A stretch of 64,000 nt of DNA from Pseudomonas paralcaligenes (GTDB lineage Bacteria; Pseudomonadota; Gammaproteobacteria; Pseudomonadales; Pseudomonadaceae): positions 186,001 to 250,000 of the forward strand of contig NZ_BPFX01000004.1 in the NCBI RefSeq assembly GCF_019655855.1. The letters run 5' to 3'. The position numbers were made by a program, and so were the translations under genes. The notes beneath the pieces are model-generated. The model made no database searches and was not told the DNA's origin. It saw nothing but the letters and a program-made list of their open reading frames with translations. Positions 21,082 through 31,641 of this stretch are shown here, piece by piece. Within the stretch, counting starts at the first letter, position 1. Every line of letters starts with the position of its first letter.

Positions 21082-22140
21082 ATGCCGGCGAAGAACAAGA
21101 AGTCCGTCAGTACCCCTTTGCATCTGCTTCAGCAACTGTCCCATAGCCTGCTCGAACATTTGGAAAAGGCCTGCACCCAGGCTCTGGTCGACGCCGAAGA
21201 ACTGCTGACCAAGCTGGAAAAACAGCGCGGCAAGGCGCAGGAAAAACTCCACGAATCCCGGACCAAACTGCAGGACGCGGTCAAGGCCGGCAAGGCCAAG
21301 GCCCAGAGCAAGGCGAAGGATGCGGTGGCCGAACTGGAAGACCTGCTCGCCAGCGTCAAGACCCGCCAGGCCGAGACCCGCACCTACATCGTCCAGCTCA
21401 AGCGCGATGCCCAGCAGAGCCTGAAACTGGCGCAGGGCGTGGGCAAGGTGCGCGAAGCCGCGGCCAAGGCCCTCGACAGCCGCGCCACGGAAAAACCCGC
21501 CGCGACGCCGGCCAGCAAACCGGCCGCGAAGAAGGCCGCCACCAGGCCGGCGGCAAAAACCGCTGCCAAGACGGCCGCCAAGCCAGCTGCGAAACCCGCG
21601 ACCAAGGCCGCAGCCAAACCGGCCGCCAAGAGCACGGCAGCCAAGCCGGCCACGAAGGCGGCCGCCAAACCCGCGGCGAAGCCCGCAGCCAAGAGCACTG
21701 CCAAACCTGCTGCAGCGAAGGCACCGGCCAAGGCCACCGCCGCCAAGCCGGCGTCCAAGCCCGCAGCAAAACCAGCCGCGAAGCCCGCTGCCAAGACCAC
21801 GGCAAAACCGGCTGCAGCCAAAGCGCCGGCCAAGGCCGTCACCGCCAAGCCGGCTTCCAAGCCCGCGGCAAAACCGGCCGCCAAGCCAGCCGCAAAATCG
21901 GCGACCAAGGCCGCAGCCAAGCCTGCTCCCAAAGCAGCCGAAAAACCGGCGGCGAAGCCCGCCGCGAAGAAACCGGCCGCGGCCAAACCGGCAGCCACCA
22001 AGCCGGTCGCCAAACCCGCGGCCAAGCCCGCCACACCTGCGGCAGCCAAGCCGGCAACTCCCGCCAGCACCACCACCCCGGCACCCGCGACCACCGCTGC
22101 CGCAACCAGCGGCAACGGCAGCACTCCGCCCAACGCTTAA
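21082..22140 (+). CDS. algP: Histone H1-like regulator AlgP
   Basis: A 352-residue, very basic protein, the same length as P. aeruginosa AlgP, historically linked to alginate gene regulation. Residues 1-135 are a predicted helical coiled-coil region (LHLLQQLSHSLLEHLEKA ...). From about residue 136 to 325 the protein is almost entirely KPAA-type repeats like the eukaryotic histone H1 tail. The ATG at 21082 follows TTAGGAGGCATATC. The repeat DNA is slippage-prone. The stop codon overlaps that of the convergent gene by four bases. Confidence 0.94.
   Translation: MPAKNKKSVSTPLHLLQQLSHSLLEHLEKACTQALVDAEELLTKLEKQRGKAQEKLHESRTKLQDAVKAGKAKAQSKAKDAVAELEDLLASVKTRQAETRTYIVQLKRDAQQSLKLAQGVGKVREAAAKALDSRATEKPAATPASKPAAKKAATRPAAKTAAKTAAKPAAKPATKAAAKPAAKSTAAKPATKAAAKPAAKPAAKSTAKPAAAKAPAKATAAKPASKPAAKPAAKPAAKTTAKPAAAKAPAKAVTAKPASKPAAKPAAKPAAKSATKAAAKPAPKAAEKPAAKPAAKKPAAAKPAATKPVAKPAAKPATPAAAKPATPASTTTPAPATTAAATSGNGSTPPNA
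21484..22060 (+). repeat. KPAA-coding tandem repeat region of algP
   Basis: About 190 codons of degenerate 12-base repeats encoding Lys-Pro-Ala-Ala with variants (KAPAKA, KTAAK, KSTAK). Synonymous codons vary, so the array is kept at protein level. This type of region is known to gain and lose units in P. aeruginosa. Confidence 0.85.
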
Positions 22141-22574
22141 TCCGGGTCGATGGCGGCGCGCAGCTCGTGCGCGTCGCCTTCGCTCACCAGGCGCTCCAAC
22201 CAGGCCACAGCTTCGTCCGTGGCCTGCCATTTCCGGGTCGCCGCTTCCAGTCGCCCGAGCAACTCGCGCTCGGCCTCCAGCTCCAGCGCCTTGACCTGCT
22301 CGCGCAGCCGCGTCCACTGCGGGTCGTCCGCCGCCGTCTTCCAGCCACGGCGCAACTCGCGCAGCGGCTGCACCACTTGGCGCTGCCAGGGTTCGGCGAT
22401 GGCGCGCAGCTGCCCAATACGCTCCTCGCCGCAGGCCACCCCACGCCGCTCCAGCCACAGGGCGCAGAGCAGCAGGCAGACATCGGCGCCGCCTTCCTGC
22501 AGGCGCAGGCAGGTCCGCTCCACGTCCGGGCGGGCGTAGGTGGCGAGCGCGAAACTCCACAGATCAGTCGGCAT
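22137..22574 (-). CDS. TIGR02444 family protein
   Basis: A 145-residue helical protein matching the small Pseudomonas family TIGR02444 (MPTDLWSFALATYARPDVERTCLRLQ; LLLCALWLERRGV). No function is known. It is convergent with algP and divergent from the ABC-F gene with a 50-base gap, so the two divergent genes may share a promoter region. Confidence 0.8.
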   Translation of the reverse strand: MPTDLWSFALATYARPDVERTCLRLQEGGADVCLLLCALWLERRGVACGEERIGQLRAIAEPWQRQVVQPLRELRRGWKTAADDPQWTRLREQVKALELEAERELLGRLEAATRKWQATDEAVAWLERLVSEGDAHELRAAIDPD

Positions 22575-22624
22575 GCGGCTCTCCGGGCGGCGACGGGGGG
22601 AAGCTGGTAGACTCCGCGGCCATT

Positions 22625-24534
<1,910 letters not shown>

Positions 24535-24535
<1 letters not shown>

Positions 24536-25080
24536 TGGAAGAACTTCAACTGCTCACCGCCTGGCGCGAACCCCTGATCCTGGCCGGCCAGGTACTGCTG
24601 ATCCTGCTCCTGGCGTGGCTGGCCCAGCGCCTGGTGACCCGCGGCATCACCCGCCTCGGCACCCGCTACGCCATGCTGCCGCAGGAAGTGCTGATGCCGC
24701 TTCGCGGCCTGCTGCGCTGGCTGATCATGGGCAGCGCGCTGATGCTGGTGCTGGAGCGCCTGGGCGTGTCCGCGGAGGTGCTGTGGACCGCCCTCACCGG
24801 CTTCGCCGCCGTGGCGGCGGTGGCCTTCTTCGCCATCTGGAGCGTGCTGTCCAACATGTTCTGCGCCCTGCTGATCTTCAGCATGGGGCCGTTCCGCCTG
24901 GGCGACACCGTGGAACTGATCGAGAACGCCGACAAGCCGGGCGTGAAGGGTCGGGTGATCTCCATCAACCTGTTCTACACCACGCTGGAAGACCTGACCA
25001 ACGACGAAGGCGCGCGCGGCGCCCTGCTGCAGGTGCCCAACAGCCTGTTCTTCCAGCGCTCGGTGCGGCGCTGGCGCTGA
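24535..25080 (+). CDS. Short MscS-like membrane protein
   Basis: A 181-residue protein of the small-conductance mechanosensitive channel superfamily. It has three hydrophobic helices, of which the last (about 83-118, TGFAAVAAVAFFAIWSVLSNMFCALLIF) resembles the MscS pore helix. The beta domain FRLGDTVELIENADKPGVKGRVISINLFYTTL then ends early with VPNSLFFQRSVRRWR. The C-terminal vestibule of full MscS is absent. TGATG coupling to the ABC-F gene suggests co-translation. Confidence 0.8.
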
Positions 25081-25154
25081 GCGGGGCTGGCCGCTGACGC
25101 GGCGGAGGCGTAGGCTGTTGCGCCTGCCCTTCCCGCTCCTCCGAGGTATTCGCC

Positions 25155-25787
25155 ATGGCGCTCGAGACCTGGCTCGCTTTCTTCGTCGCCTGCTGGGTGA
25201 TCAGCCTGTCACCCGGTGCCGGCGCCATCGCCTCCATGTCCAGCGGCCTGCAGTACGGCTTCTGGCGCGGCTATTGGAACGCCCTCGGCCTGCAGATCGG
25301 CCTGGCCCTGCAGATCGCCATCGTCGCCGCCGGCGTCGGCGCCATTCTCTCGGCCTCGGCCACCGCCTTCGCGGCGATCAAGTGGTTCGGCGTGGCCTAC
25401 CTGGTGTGGCTGGCGATCAAGCAGTGGCAGGCGCTGCCCGGCGACCTCGATGCCGGCTCCGGCGTGCGTCCCCTCGGCCGTCCGCTGACCCTGGTGCTGC
25501 GCGGTTTCCTGGTGAACGCCAGCAATCCCAAGGCCATCGTCTTCATGCTCGCGGTGCTGCCGCAGTTCATCGACCCGCACCAGCCGCTGCTGATGCAGTA
25601 CCTGATCATGGGCGCGACCATGATCGTCGTCGACCTGATCGTCATGGCCGGCTACACCGGCCTGGCCGCCCGCGTGCTGCGCGCCCTGCGCACGCCGCGC
25701 CAGCAGCGCCTGATGAACCGTACCTTCGCCGGCCTGTTCGTCGGCGCCGCCGCGCTGCTCGCCACAGTGCGCCGCGCGGCGGTCTGA
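25155..25787 (+). CDS. LysE/RhtB family amino acid exporter
   Basis: A 210-residue protein with five or six predicted membrane helices. The family motif SPGAGAIASMSSGLQYGFWRG lies at the N-terminus (about 19-39) and NASNPKAIVFMLAVLPQF near 121-138. It probably exports an amino acid such as homoserine or threonine; the substrate cannot be read. It ends one base before the YaiI gene. Confidence 0.87.
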   Translation: MALETWLAFFVACWVISLSPGAGAIASMSSGLQYGFWRGYWNALGLQIGLALQIAIVAAGVGAILSASATAFAAIKWFGVAYLVWLAIKQWQALPGDLDAGSGVRPLGRPLTLVLRGFLVNASNPKAIVFMLAVLPQFIDPHQPLLMQYLIMGATMIVVDLIVMAGYTGLAARVLRALRTPRQQRLMNRTFAGLFVGAAALLATVRRAAV

Positions 25788-25788
25788 C

Positions 25789-26238
25789 ATGCGCGTGTGG
25801 ATCGACGCGGACGCCTGTCCGCGCCTGGCCCGCGACCAGGTGGTGAAGTTCGCCCTCAAGCGCGGTTTCGAAGTGGTGCTGGTGGCCGGCCAGCCGGTGG
25901 CCCGGCCGAACTTCGCCTGCGTCAAGCTGGTGGTGGTGCCGAGCGGCCCGGACGCCGCCGACGATCACCTGGTGGAACAGGCCGAGCCCGGCGAACTGGT
26001 GATCTGCAGCGACGTGCCGCTGGCCGACCGGCTGGTGAAGAAGGGCGTCGCCGCGCTCGACCCGCGCGGACGGGAATTCGACGAGCGCAACATGGGTGAG
26101 CGCCTGGCCGTGCGCAACCTGTTCACCGACCTACGCGACCAGGGCCAGATGGGCGGCTGCCAGGCCGCCTATTCGGACAAGGATCGCCAGGCCTTCGCCA
26201 ACGCCCTCGACCGCATCCTCACCCGTCTGGCCAGATAG
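25789..26238 (+). CDS. YaiI/YqxD family protein (UPF0178, DUF188)
   Basis: A 149-residue protein with the conserved start VWIDADACPRLARDQVVKFA and the motifs VICSDVPLADRLVKKG and LDPRGREFDERNMGERLA. The fold is PIN-like, so nuclease activity has been suggested, but the function is unknown. It follows the LysE gene closely and is likely co-transcribed. Confidence 0.88.
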   Translation: MRVWIDADACPRLARDQVVKFALKRGFEVVLVAGQPVARPNFACVKLVVVPSGPDAADDHLVEQAEPGELVICSDVPLADRLVKKGVAALDPRGREFDERNMGERLAVRNLFTDLRDQGQMGGCQAAYSDKDRQAFANALDRILTRLAR

Positions 26239-26367
26239 CGAGCACGCTCAGAACCCGTTCAAAGACTCGCGAGCTGGAGGCCTGCAAGGCCAAGACAAGC
26301 AGTGAATGGGCATTCTGGGGCTGTCTTCAACGCGGCAGGCACGCCGCGCAGCGGATTTGGACAGGTC
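26239..26367. other. Intergenic region, no gene seen; possible repeat remnant
   Basis: 129 bases between convergent yaiI-like and rnk genes. It contains a small hairpin (GGCCT-GCAA-GGCC) and an imperfect dyad between AACCCGTTCAAAGAC and GTCTTCAACG. It looks like a degenerate intergenic repeat rather than coding sequence. No protein frame is convincing. Confidence 0.35.
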
Positions 26368-26775
26368 TCAGCGCTGGTACTCGCCAGCCGCCTCCGGCTG
26401 GTACTCGACGGCCAGCAGCGTGAGCTTCAGCGATTTGCCGCCCGGGCCCGGCCAGTCGATCTGCTGGCCGACCGACAGCCCCAGCAGGGCGCTGCCCACC
26501 GGCGCCAGGATCGACACACGACCTTCGCCGCCGGCGTCCTCGGGGAACACCAGGGTCAGGTGCCAGTCCTTGCCGCTGCCTTCCTCGCGGCAATGCACGC
26601 GCGAATTCATCGTCACCACCCCGGCCGGCACCTCGTCACGCCCCACCACCTGGGCGCGCGCCAGTTCCTTTTCCAGCGCCTCGGCGCCGGGGCCGTATTC
26701 CTCCAGGCTGTCGAGCAGGCGCTCCAGGCGCTGCAGGTCGAGGCGGGTGATGATGATCGCGGGTGTACTGCTCAT
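26368..26775 (-). CDS. rnk: Regulator of nucleoside diphosphate kinase
   Basis: A 135-residue GreA/GreB-like protein with a short N-terminal coiled coil (ITRLDLQRLERLLDSLEEYG) and the FKBP-like C-terminal domain (VSILAPVGSALLGLSVGQQIDWP). Rnk binds RNA polymerase and affects Ndk levels; in Pseudomonas it also affects alginate. It sits beside cyaY as in P. aeruginosa. Confidence 0.9.
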   Translation of the reverse strand: MSSTPAIIITRLDLQRLERLLDSLEEYGPGAEALEKELARAQVVGRDEVPAGVVTMNSRVHCREEGSGKDWHLTLVFPEDAGGEGRVSILAPVGSALLGLSVGQQIDWPGPGGKSLKLTLLAVEYQPEAAGEYQR

Positions 26776-26813
26776 GACGTGGGTCTTCCTCCCTGGGCCA
26801 GATCCAGATAAAG

Positions 26814-26841
26814 CAAAACCCCGCCCGAAGGCGGGGTTTTG
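26814..26841 (-). terminator. Rho-independent terminator of the cyaY-DUF1289 unit
   Basis: A 12-bp perfect stem (CAAAACCCCGCC / GGCGGGGTTTTG) with loop CGAA lies after the DUF1289 stop codon and before rnk, reading leftward. The A and T runs make it usable in both directions. Confidence 0.85.
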
Positions 26842-26901
26842 GTCGGTTAGTCAGCTTTGGTTGAAGCTACCACAAGCCGGCCAAGAAGCAAGGCCACCCG
26901 A

Positions 26902-27105
26902 TCAGGCGGGATCTGCCGGAGCCTCCAGGCGCCGACGTGCGTCGTCGCGAATCCGCCGGCGGCGGTCGTTGTCGGCCTGGCCCCATTCGAGTATCTCGGC
27001 CAGGGTGCGGCCACAGCCCAGGCACATATCCCGGTCGTCCAGGCAGCACTGGCGGCGGCAGGGCGAGTCGACGGCGTCAGAGCTCGTCGAAGTCGAGTTC
27101 TTCAC
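26902..27105 (-). CDS. DUF1289 family protein (Fe-S-like cysteine motif)
   Basis: A 67-residue protein with the DUF1289 cysteine pattern: SPCRRQCCLDDRDMCLGCGRTLAEI, followed by a basic helix. Four conserved cysteines suggest metal or Fe-S binding; the function is unknown. The only usable start is a GTG at 27105 inside the cyaY 3' end, a 29-base overlap. Pairing with frataxin hints at a role in iron-sulfur chemistry (inference). Confidence 0.72.
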   Translation of the reverse strand: MKNSTSTSSDAVDSPCRRQCCLDDRDMCLGCGRTLAEILEWGQADNDRRRRIRDDARRRLEAPADPA

Positions 27106-27409
27106 CGGCCTGCTCGCGGGTCACCCGGGCGAGCAGCTCGCCCAGCGGTTCGTCGCTGGTGTCGCAGATCCACAGGCCCTGGTCCTCGTCGTAGTCGAAG
27201 TGGAAACCACCGGAACGCGCCGCCACCCACAGCTGGCGCAGCGGCTCCTGGCGGCTGAGGATCACCTGGGTGCCGTTCTCGAAACGCACGGTCAGCACGC
27301 CAGCGGAGTTTTCCAGGTCGAGGTCCAGGTCGCTGTCGTCGAAAATGTCCTCCACGGCCTGCTGGGCGGCATCGACCAGGTCATGGAAACGGGCTTCGCT
27401 CAAACTCAT
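27077..27409 (-). CDS. cyaY: Iron-binding frataxin homologue CyaY
   Basis: A 110-residue frataxin-like protein that binds iron and regulates Fe-S cluster assembly with IscS. The acidic first helix (FHDLVDAAQQAVEDIFDDSDLDLDLE) and the sheet strands (GVLTVRFENGTQVILSRQEPLRQLWVA, FHFDYDEDQGLW) are conserved. It overlaps DUF1289 downstream. Confidence 0.93.
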   Translation of the reverse strand: MSLSEARFHDLVDAAQQAVEDIFDDSDLDLDLENSAGVLTVRFENGTQVILSRQEPLRQLWVAARSGGFHFDYDEDQGLWICDTSDEPLGELLARVTREQAGEELDFDEL

Positions 27410-27419
27410 GGCAACGTCC

Positions 27420-28472
27420 TCAGGGATGGGGTGCGGAATCTAGCAGACTTTGCCGGTAGGCGCCGGGGCTCTGCCCGGTCCAGCGGCGGAAGGCGCGGGC
27501 CAGCGACCCGGATTCGCTGAAGCCGACCAGGAAGGCGATCTCCGCCAGCTCCAGCGCCGGGTCGCGCAGATAGTGCAGCACCAGCTGGTGGCGGGTCTCG
27601 TCGAGCAATCCGCTGAACGACAGGCCGGCCTCGCGCAGGCGCCGTTGCAGGGTGCGCGCGCTGAGGTCGAGGCTCTGTGCCAGGCGCTCCAGGTCGGCGC
27701 CCTGCTCCGGCAGCTGGCGCGCCAGTTCGCGGCGGGCGCGGTCGAGCACGCTGTGGCCCTGGTCGAGCTGGCCGAGCAGACGGTCGGCGTGGGCGTCGAG
27801 CAACCGGCGCAGCTGGGCGTCGGCCTGGGCCAGCGGCACGGACAGCAGGCGCCGGGGGAAGACCAGGGCGTTGTCGGCCTGGCCGAACAGCACCGGGCAA
27901 CCGAAGATGCGTCGGTGCTCAGTAGTATCGGCGGGCGCCGGATGCTGGAAGCGCACCTCGGTCGGCGGGATCTGCAGCCCGGTGATCCAGCGGCCGAAGG
28001 TCAGCCAGCCGGCCAGGGTCTCCTCACTGTGCTGGCGCTGCTGCTCGCGCACCAGCGGCTGCCAGCTGTGCGCCACCTGCGGTTCGAGCCCTTCGCGGGA
28101 CGGCTCGTCGGCCAGGTCGACCCGGCCAAGGTTGCCCACCAAAGTGGCGTAGCGGGCCTGGCGGTGCAGGGCGTCGGCCAGGGTCGCGCAGCTCATAATC
28201 AGGTAGCCGAGCACGCCGTAGTAGCCGGGACGCATGGCCTCGCCCAGGTGCAGGCCGAGGTGCTGGTCGCCGGTCAGCCGCACGCCCTCGGCGAGCAGCT
28301 CCAGATAGGCGCTGACGGCGATGCGCTGGCCGCGCTGGGCGAGGATCGCCGGGCTCAGGTGTACCTTGGCCAGCAGCGGCTCGCTGGCGAAGCCCTGGCG
28401 GGCGAGATGATCCAGCAGGCCCTGCAGGTAGGCGACCGAAACCGAGCTGGCGAGTGTGGCGGGGGCGTCCAT
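27420..28472 (-). CDS. AraC family transcriptional regulator
   Basis: A 350-residue regulator with the N-terminal Arabinose_bd-type domain of the OruR/ArgR-like Pseudomonas group (PGYYGVLGYLIMSCATLADAL). The C-terminal AraC DNA-binding domain has two helix-turn-helices (LERLAQSLDLSARTLQRRLREAG; ELAEIAFLVGFSESGSLARAFRRW). The effector and targets are unknown. It is divergent from lptM. Confidence 0.85.
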   Translation of the reverse strand: MDAPATLASSVSVAYLQGLLDHLARQGFASEPLLAKVHLSPAILAQRGQRIAVSAYLELLAEGVRLTGDQHLGLHLGEAMRPGYYGVLGYLIMSCATLADALHRQARYATLVGNLGRVDLADEPSREGLEPQVAHSWQPLVREQQRQHSEETLAGWLTFGRWITGLQIPPTEVRFQHPAPADTTEHRRIFGCPVLFGQADNALVFPRRLLSVPLAQADAQLRRLLDAHADRLLGQLDQGHSVLDRARRELARQLPEQGADLERLAQSLDLSARTLQRRLREAGLSFSGLLDETRHQLVLHYLRDPALELAEIAFLVGFSESGSLARAFRRWTGQSPGAYRQSLLDSAPHP

Positions 28473-28571
28473 CGGGGCTCCGTTTTTTCGTCCATGCTAG
28501 CCGCAAAAACACCGCCGCGGGCAAGCCGGAGACGCCAGGGTGACCGTCCTGGCGGGCCCGCCGGGCGCGCA

Positions 28572-28600
28572 TAGGCAAGCCGGCGGGGGGTCGGTATACT
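28572..28600 (+). promoter_or_regulatory. Putative sigma70 promoter of the lptM-lysA operon
   Basis: A TATACT -10 (28595-28600) stands 35 bases before the lptM start, with TAGGCA as a 4/6 match to -35 at 17-base spacing. This is a consensus match only. Confidence 0.5.
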
Positions 28601-28634
28601 CCGGCTCATTCTCGATTTCGCAAAGGACTCCACC

Positions 28635-28772
28635 ATGAAGCGCCTGTTGCTGCCCTTCATCGCGCTCGCCGTGCTCGCCTCCGCCCTCGCCGGCTGTGGC
28701 CAGAAAGGCCCGCTGTACCTGCCCGACGACGACAAGACCGTCAAAGAACGCGACAAAGACGTCTTCCTCTAA
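28635..28772 (+). CDS. lptM: LPS-assembly lipoprotein LptM (LppL)
   Basis: A 45-residue lipoprotein encoded just before lysA. The signal peptide [17 protein letters not shown] ends in the lipobox LAGC, and the short tail [11 protein letters not shown] is the LptM signature. In E. coli LptM assists LptD/LptE assembly in the outer membrane; the P. aeruginosa orthologue is called LppL. The position ahead of lysA is conserved. Confidence 0.92.
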   Translation: MKRLLLPFIALAVLASALAGCGQKGPLYLPDDDKTVKERDKDVFL

Positions 28773-28781
28773 GGGGGTTCC

Positions 28782-30029
28782 ATGCAAGCCTTTACCAGCC
28801 GCGACGGGCAACTGTTCGCGGAGGGCGTGGCCCTGTCCGCCATCGCCGAACGCTTCGGCACGCCCACCTACGTCTATTCCCGCGCCCACATCGAGGCCCA
28901 GTACCGGGCCTACGCCGATGCCCTTTCCGGCATGCCGCACCTGGTCTGCTTCGCGGTCAAGGCCAACTCCAACCTGGGCGTGCTGAACGTGCTGGCGCGC
29001 CTCGGCGCCGGCTTCGACATCGTTTCCCGCGGCGAACTGGAACGCGTGCTGGCCGCCGGCGGCGATGCCGCGAAGATCGTGTTCTCCGGCGTCGGCAAGA
29101 CCCGCGACGACATGCGTCGTGCCCTGGAAGTCGGCGTGCACTGCTTCAACGTCGAGTCGGTGGACGAGCTGGAGCGCCTGCAGCAGGTCGCCGCGCAAGC
29201 CGGCAAGACCGCCCGCATCTCGCTGCGGGTCAACCCGGACGTGGACGCCGGTACCCACCCCTACATCTCCACCGGCCTGAAGGAGAACAAGTTCGGCATC
29301 GACATCGAGCAGGCGCCCGAGGTGTATGCCCGCGCCGCCGCGCTGCCGAACCTGGAAGTCGTCGGCGTGGACTGCCACATCGGCTCCCAGCTGACCAGCC
29401 TGCCGCCCTTCCTCGACGCCCTCGAACGCCTGCTGCTGCTGGTCGACCAGCTGGCCGAACAAGGTATCCAGATCAAGCACCTGGACCTCGGCGGCGGCCT
29501 CGGCGTGCAGTACCGCGACGAGCAGCCGCCGCTGGCCGGCGACTACATCGCCGCCGTGCGCGAGCGCCTCGAAGGCCGCGACCTGGCCCTGGTGTTCGAG
29601 CCGGGCCGCTCCATCGTCGCCAACGCCGGCGTGCTGCTGACCCGCGTGGAATACCTCAAGCACACCGCGCACAAGGACTTCGCCATCATCGACGCGGCCA
29701 TGAACGACCTGATCCGCCCGGCCCTGTACCAGGCGTGGATGGACGTCACCCCGGTGCAACCGCGCCAGGGCGAGGCGCGCGCCTACGACCTGGTCGGGCC
29801 GATCTGCGAGACCGGCGACTTCCTGGCCAAGGGCCGCGAGCTGGTGCTGGCCGAGGGCGACCTGCTGGCCGTGCGCTCGGCCGGCGCCTACGGCTTCGTC
29901 ATGAGTTCCAACTACAACACCCGCGGCCGCGCCGCCGAGGTGCTGGTGGATGGCGAGCAGGCCTTCGAGGTGCGCCGCCGCGAGACCCTCGAGGAACTCT
30001 ACGCCGGCGAAAGCCTGCTGCCGCAGTGA
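28782..30029 (+). CDS. lysA: Diaminopimelate decarboxylase
   Basis: Final step of lysine synthesis: meso-diaminopimelate to lysine, using PLP. A 415-residue alanine-racemase-fold enzyme with Schiff-base K60 (CFAVKANSN), [26 protein letters not shown] and the substrate loop [11 protein letters not shown]. It is second in the lptM-lysA-dapF-DUF484-xerC-HAD run. Confidence 0.96.
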   Translation: MQAFTSRDGQLFAEGVALSAIAERFGTPTYVYSRAHIEAQYRAYADALSGMPHLVCFAVKANSNLGVLNVLARLGAGFDIVSRGELERVLAAGGDAAKIVFSGVGKTRDDMRRALEVGVHCFNVESVDELERLQQVAAQAGKTARISLRVNPDVDAGTHPYISTGLKENKFGIDIEQAPEVYARAAALPNLEVVGVDCHIGSQLTSLPPFLDALERLLLLVDQLAEQGIQIKHLDLGGGLGVQYRDEQPPLAGDYIAAVRERLEGRDLALVFEPGRSIVANAGVLLTRVEYLKHTAHKDFAIIDAAMNDLIRPALYQAWMDVTPVQPRQGEARAYDLVGPICETGDFLAKGRELVLAEGDLLAVRSAGAYGFVMSSNYNTRGRAAEVLVDGEQAFEVRRRETLEELYAGESLLPQ

Positions 30030-30039
30030 GGGCGCGATC

Positions 30040-30870
30040 ATGCTATTGCGCTTCACCAAGATGCACGGCCTCGGCAACGACTTCATGGTCCTCGACCTGA
30101 TCAGCCAGCACGCGCACATCCAGCCCAAGCACGCCAAGCAGTGGGGCGACCGCCACACCGGCGTCGGCTTCGACCAGCTGCTGCTGGTGGAGGCGCCGAC
30201 CAGCCCGGACGTGGACTTCCGCTACCGCATCTTCAATTCCGACGGCTCGGAAGTGGAGCAGTGCGGCAACGGCGCGCGCTGCTTCGCCCGCTTCGTGGTG
30301 GACAAGCGCCTGACCGTGAAGAAGCAGGTCCGGGTCGAGACCAAGGGCGGCATCATCGAACTCAACCTGCGCCCGGACGGCCAGGTCACCGTGGACATGG
30401 GCCCGCCGCGCCTGGCACCGGCACAGATTCCGTTCCAGGCCGAGGCCGAGGCGCTGAGCTACCCGGTCGAAGTGGATGGGCAGCACCATGAGCTGGCCGC
30501 CGTGTCCATGGGCAACCCGCACGCCGTGCTGCGCGTCGATAACGTCGACACGGCCCCCGTACATCAGTTGGGGCCGAAGCTGGAGCACCATCCGCGCTTC
30601 CCGCAGCGGGTCAACGTCGGTTTCCTGCAGATCGTCGACCGCAGGCAGGCACGCCTGCGCGTGTGGGAGCGCGGCGCCGGCGAGACCCGCGCCTGCGGCA
30701 CCGGCGCCTGCGCCGCCGCCGTCGCCGCCATCCGCCAGGGCTGGATGGATTCGCCCGTGCAGCTGGAACTGCCGGGCGGCAAGCTCTCCATCGAGTGGGC
30801 AGGGCCGGGTGAGCCGGTTATGATGACCGGACCCGCCGTTCGCGTGTACGAAGGACAGGTTCGCCTATGA
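30040..30870 (+). CDS. dapF: Diaminopimelate epimerase
   Basis: Interconverts LL- and meso-diaminopimelate without cofactor. The 276-residue protein has the two catalytic cysteines C75 (EQCGNGARC) and C219 (RACGTGACA). The start is the ATG at 30040, giving the conserved [19 protein letters not shown]; the longer upstream frame overlaps lysA. ATGA overlap with the next gene. Confidence 0.96.
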   Translation: MLLRFTKMHGLGNDFMVLDLISQHAHIQPKHAKQWGDRHTGVGFDQLLLVEAPTSPDVDFRYRIFNSDGSEVEQCGNGARCFARFVVDKRLTVKKQVRVETKGGIIELNLRPDGQVTVDMGPPRLAPAQIPFQAEAEALSYPVEVDGQHHELAAVSMGNPHAVLRVDNVDTAPVHQLGPKLEHHPRFPQRVNVGFLQIVDRRQARLRVWERGAGETRACGTGACAAAVAAIRQGWMDSPVQLELPGGKLSIEWAGPGEPVMMTGPAVRVYEGQVRL

Positions 30871-31559
30871 GTACGCAGGATCAGATTCCGCTGGATGCCG
30901 AGAGCGTCGCCGCCTACCTGCGGCAGCACCCGGAATTCTTCGTCGACTACGAGGAACTGATCCCCGAACTGCGCATTCCGCACCAGCCCGGCACCGCCGT
31001 CTCGCTGGTGGAGCGCCAGGTCAAGCTGCTGCGCGAGCGCAACATCGAGATGCGCCACCGCCTGTCGCAGCTGATGGACGTGGCCCGCGACAACGACCGC
31101 CTGTTCGACAAGACCCGCCGCCTGGTCCTCGACTTGCTTGACGCCGCCAGCCTGGAAGAGGTCATCGGCGCGGTGGAAGACAGCCTGCGCCATGAGTTCC
31201 AGGTGCCCTTCGCCAGCCTGATCCTGTTCAGCGACACGCCGCTGGGCGTCGGTCGCTCGGTCAGCTCGGCCGAAGCCCACCAGGCCATCGGCGGCCTGCT
31301 CGGCGGCGGCAAGACCACCTGCGGCGTGCTGCGCCCCAACGAACTGGCCTTCCTCTTCGGCGAGGCCGAGCACACCCAGGTCGGCTCGGCCGCCGTGGTC
31401 AGCCTCAGCCACCAGGGCCTGCACGGCGTGCTGGCAATCGGCAGCCCGGACCCGCAACACTACAAGAGCAGCCTCGGCACCCTGTTCCTCGGCTACATCG
31501 CCGAAGTGCTGGCCCGCGTGCTGCCACGCTTCGCTGCGCCGCTGCGCTCGGTACGTTAA
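30867..31559 (+). CDS. DUF484 family protein
   Basis: A 230-residue protein with the DUF484 start [26 protein letters not shown], a short coiled coil ([19 protein letters not shown]) and a GAF-like C-terminal domain. It is conserved between dapF and xerC in gammaproteobacteria; no role is established. Coupled to dapF by ATGA. Confidence 0.87.
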   Translation: MSTQDQIPLDAESVAAYLRQHPEFFVDYEELIPELRIPHQPGTAVSLVERQVKLLRERNIEMRHRLSQLMDVARDNDRLFDKTRRLVLDLLDAASLEEVIGAVEDSLRHEFQVPFASLILFSDTPLGVGRSVSSAEAHQAIGGLLGGGKTTCGVLRPNELAFLFGEAEHTQVGSAAVVSLSHQGLHGVLAIGSPDPQHYKSSLGTLFLGYIAEVLARVLPRFAAPLRSVR

Positions 31560-31562
31560 AAG

Positions 31563-31641
31563 CAGCTATAAGCCACAAGCTTCACGCTGCAAGAGAACGG
31601 CCGGACGCTCTTACTTGGAGCTTGTCGCTTGAAGCTTGCAG
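31563..31641. repeat. Imperfect inverted intergenic repeat reaching into xerC
   Basis: Two related arms rich in AAGCTT/GCTGCAAG words (31563-31593 and 31613-31641) face each other. This is the AGCTGCAAGCT-type repeat seen between genes in several Pseudomonas. The right arm contains the xerC ribosome binding site region, its TTG start and the first codons. Confidence 0.6.

Noticed and set aside
21384..22133. Alanine-rich 249-codon minus-strand frame opposite algP
   Set aside because: It is the mirror of the KPAA repeats in GC-rich DNA. AlgP is a known protein with a proper ribosome binding site.
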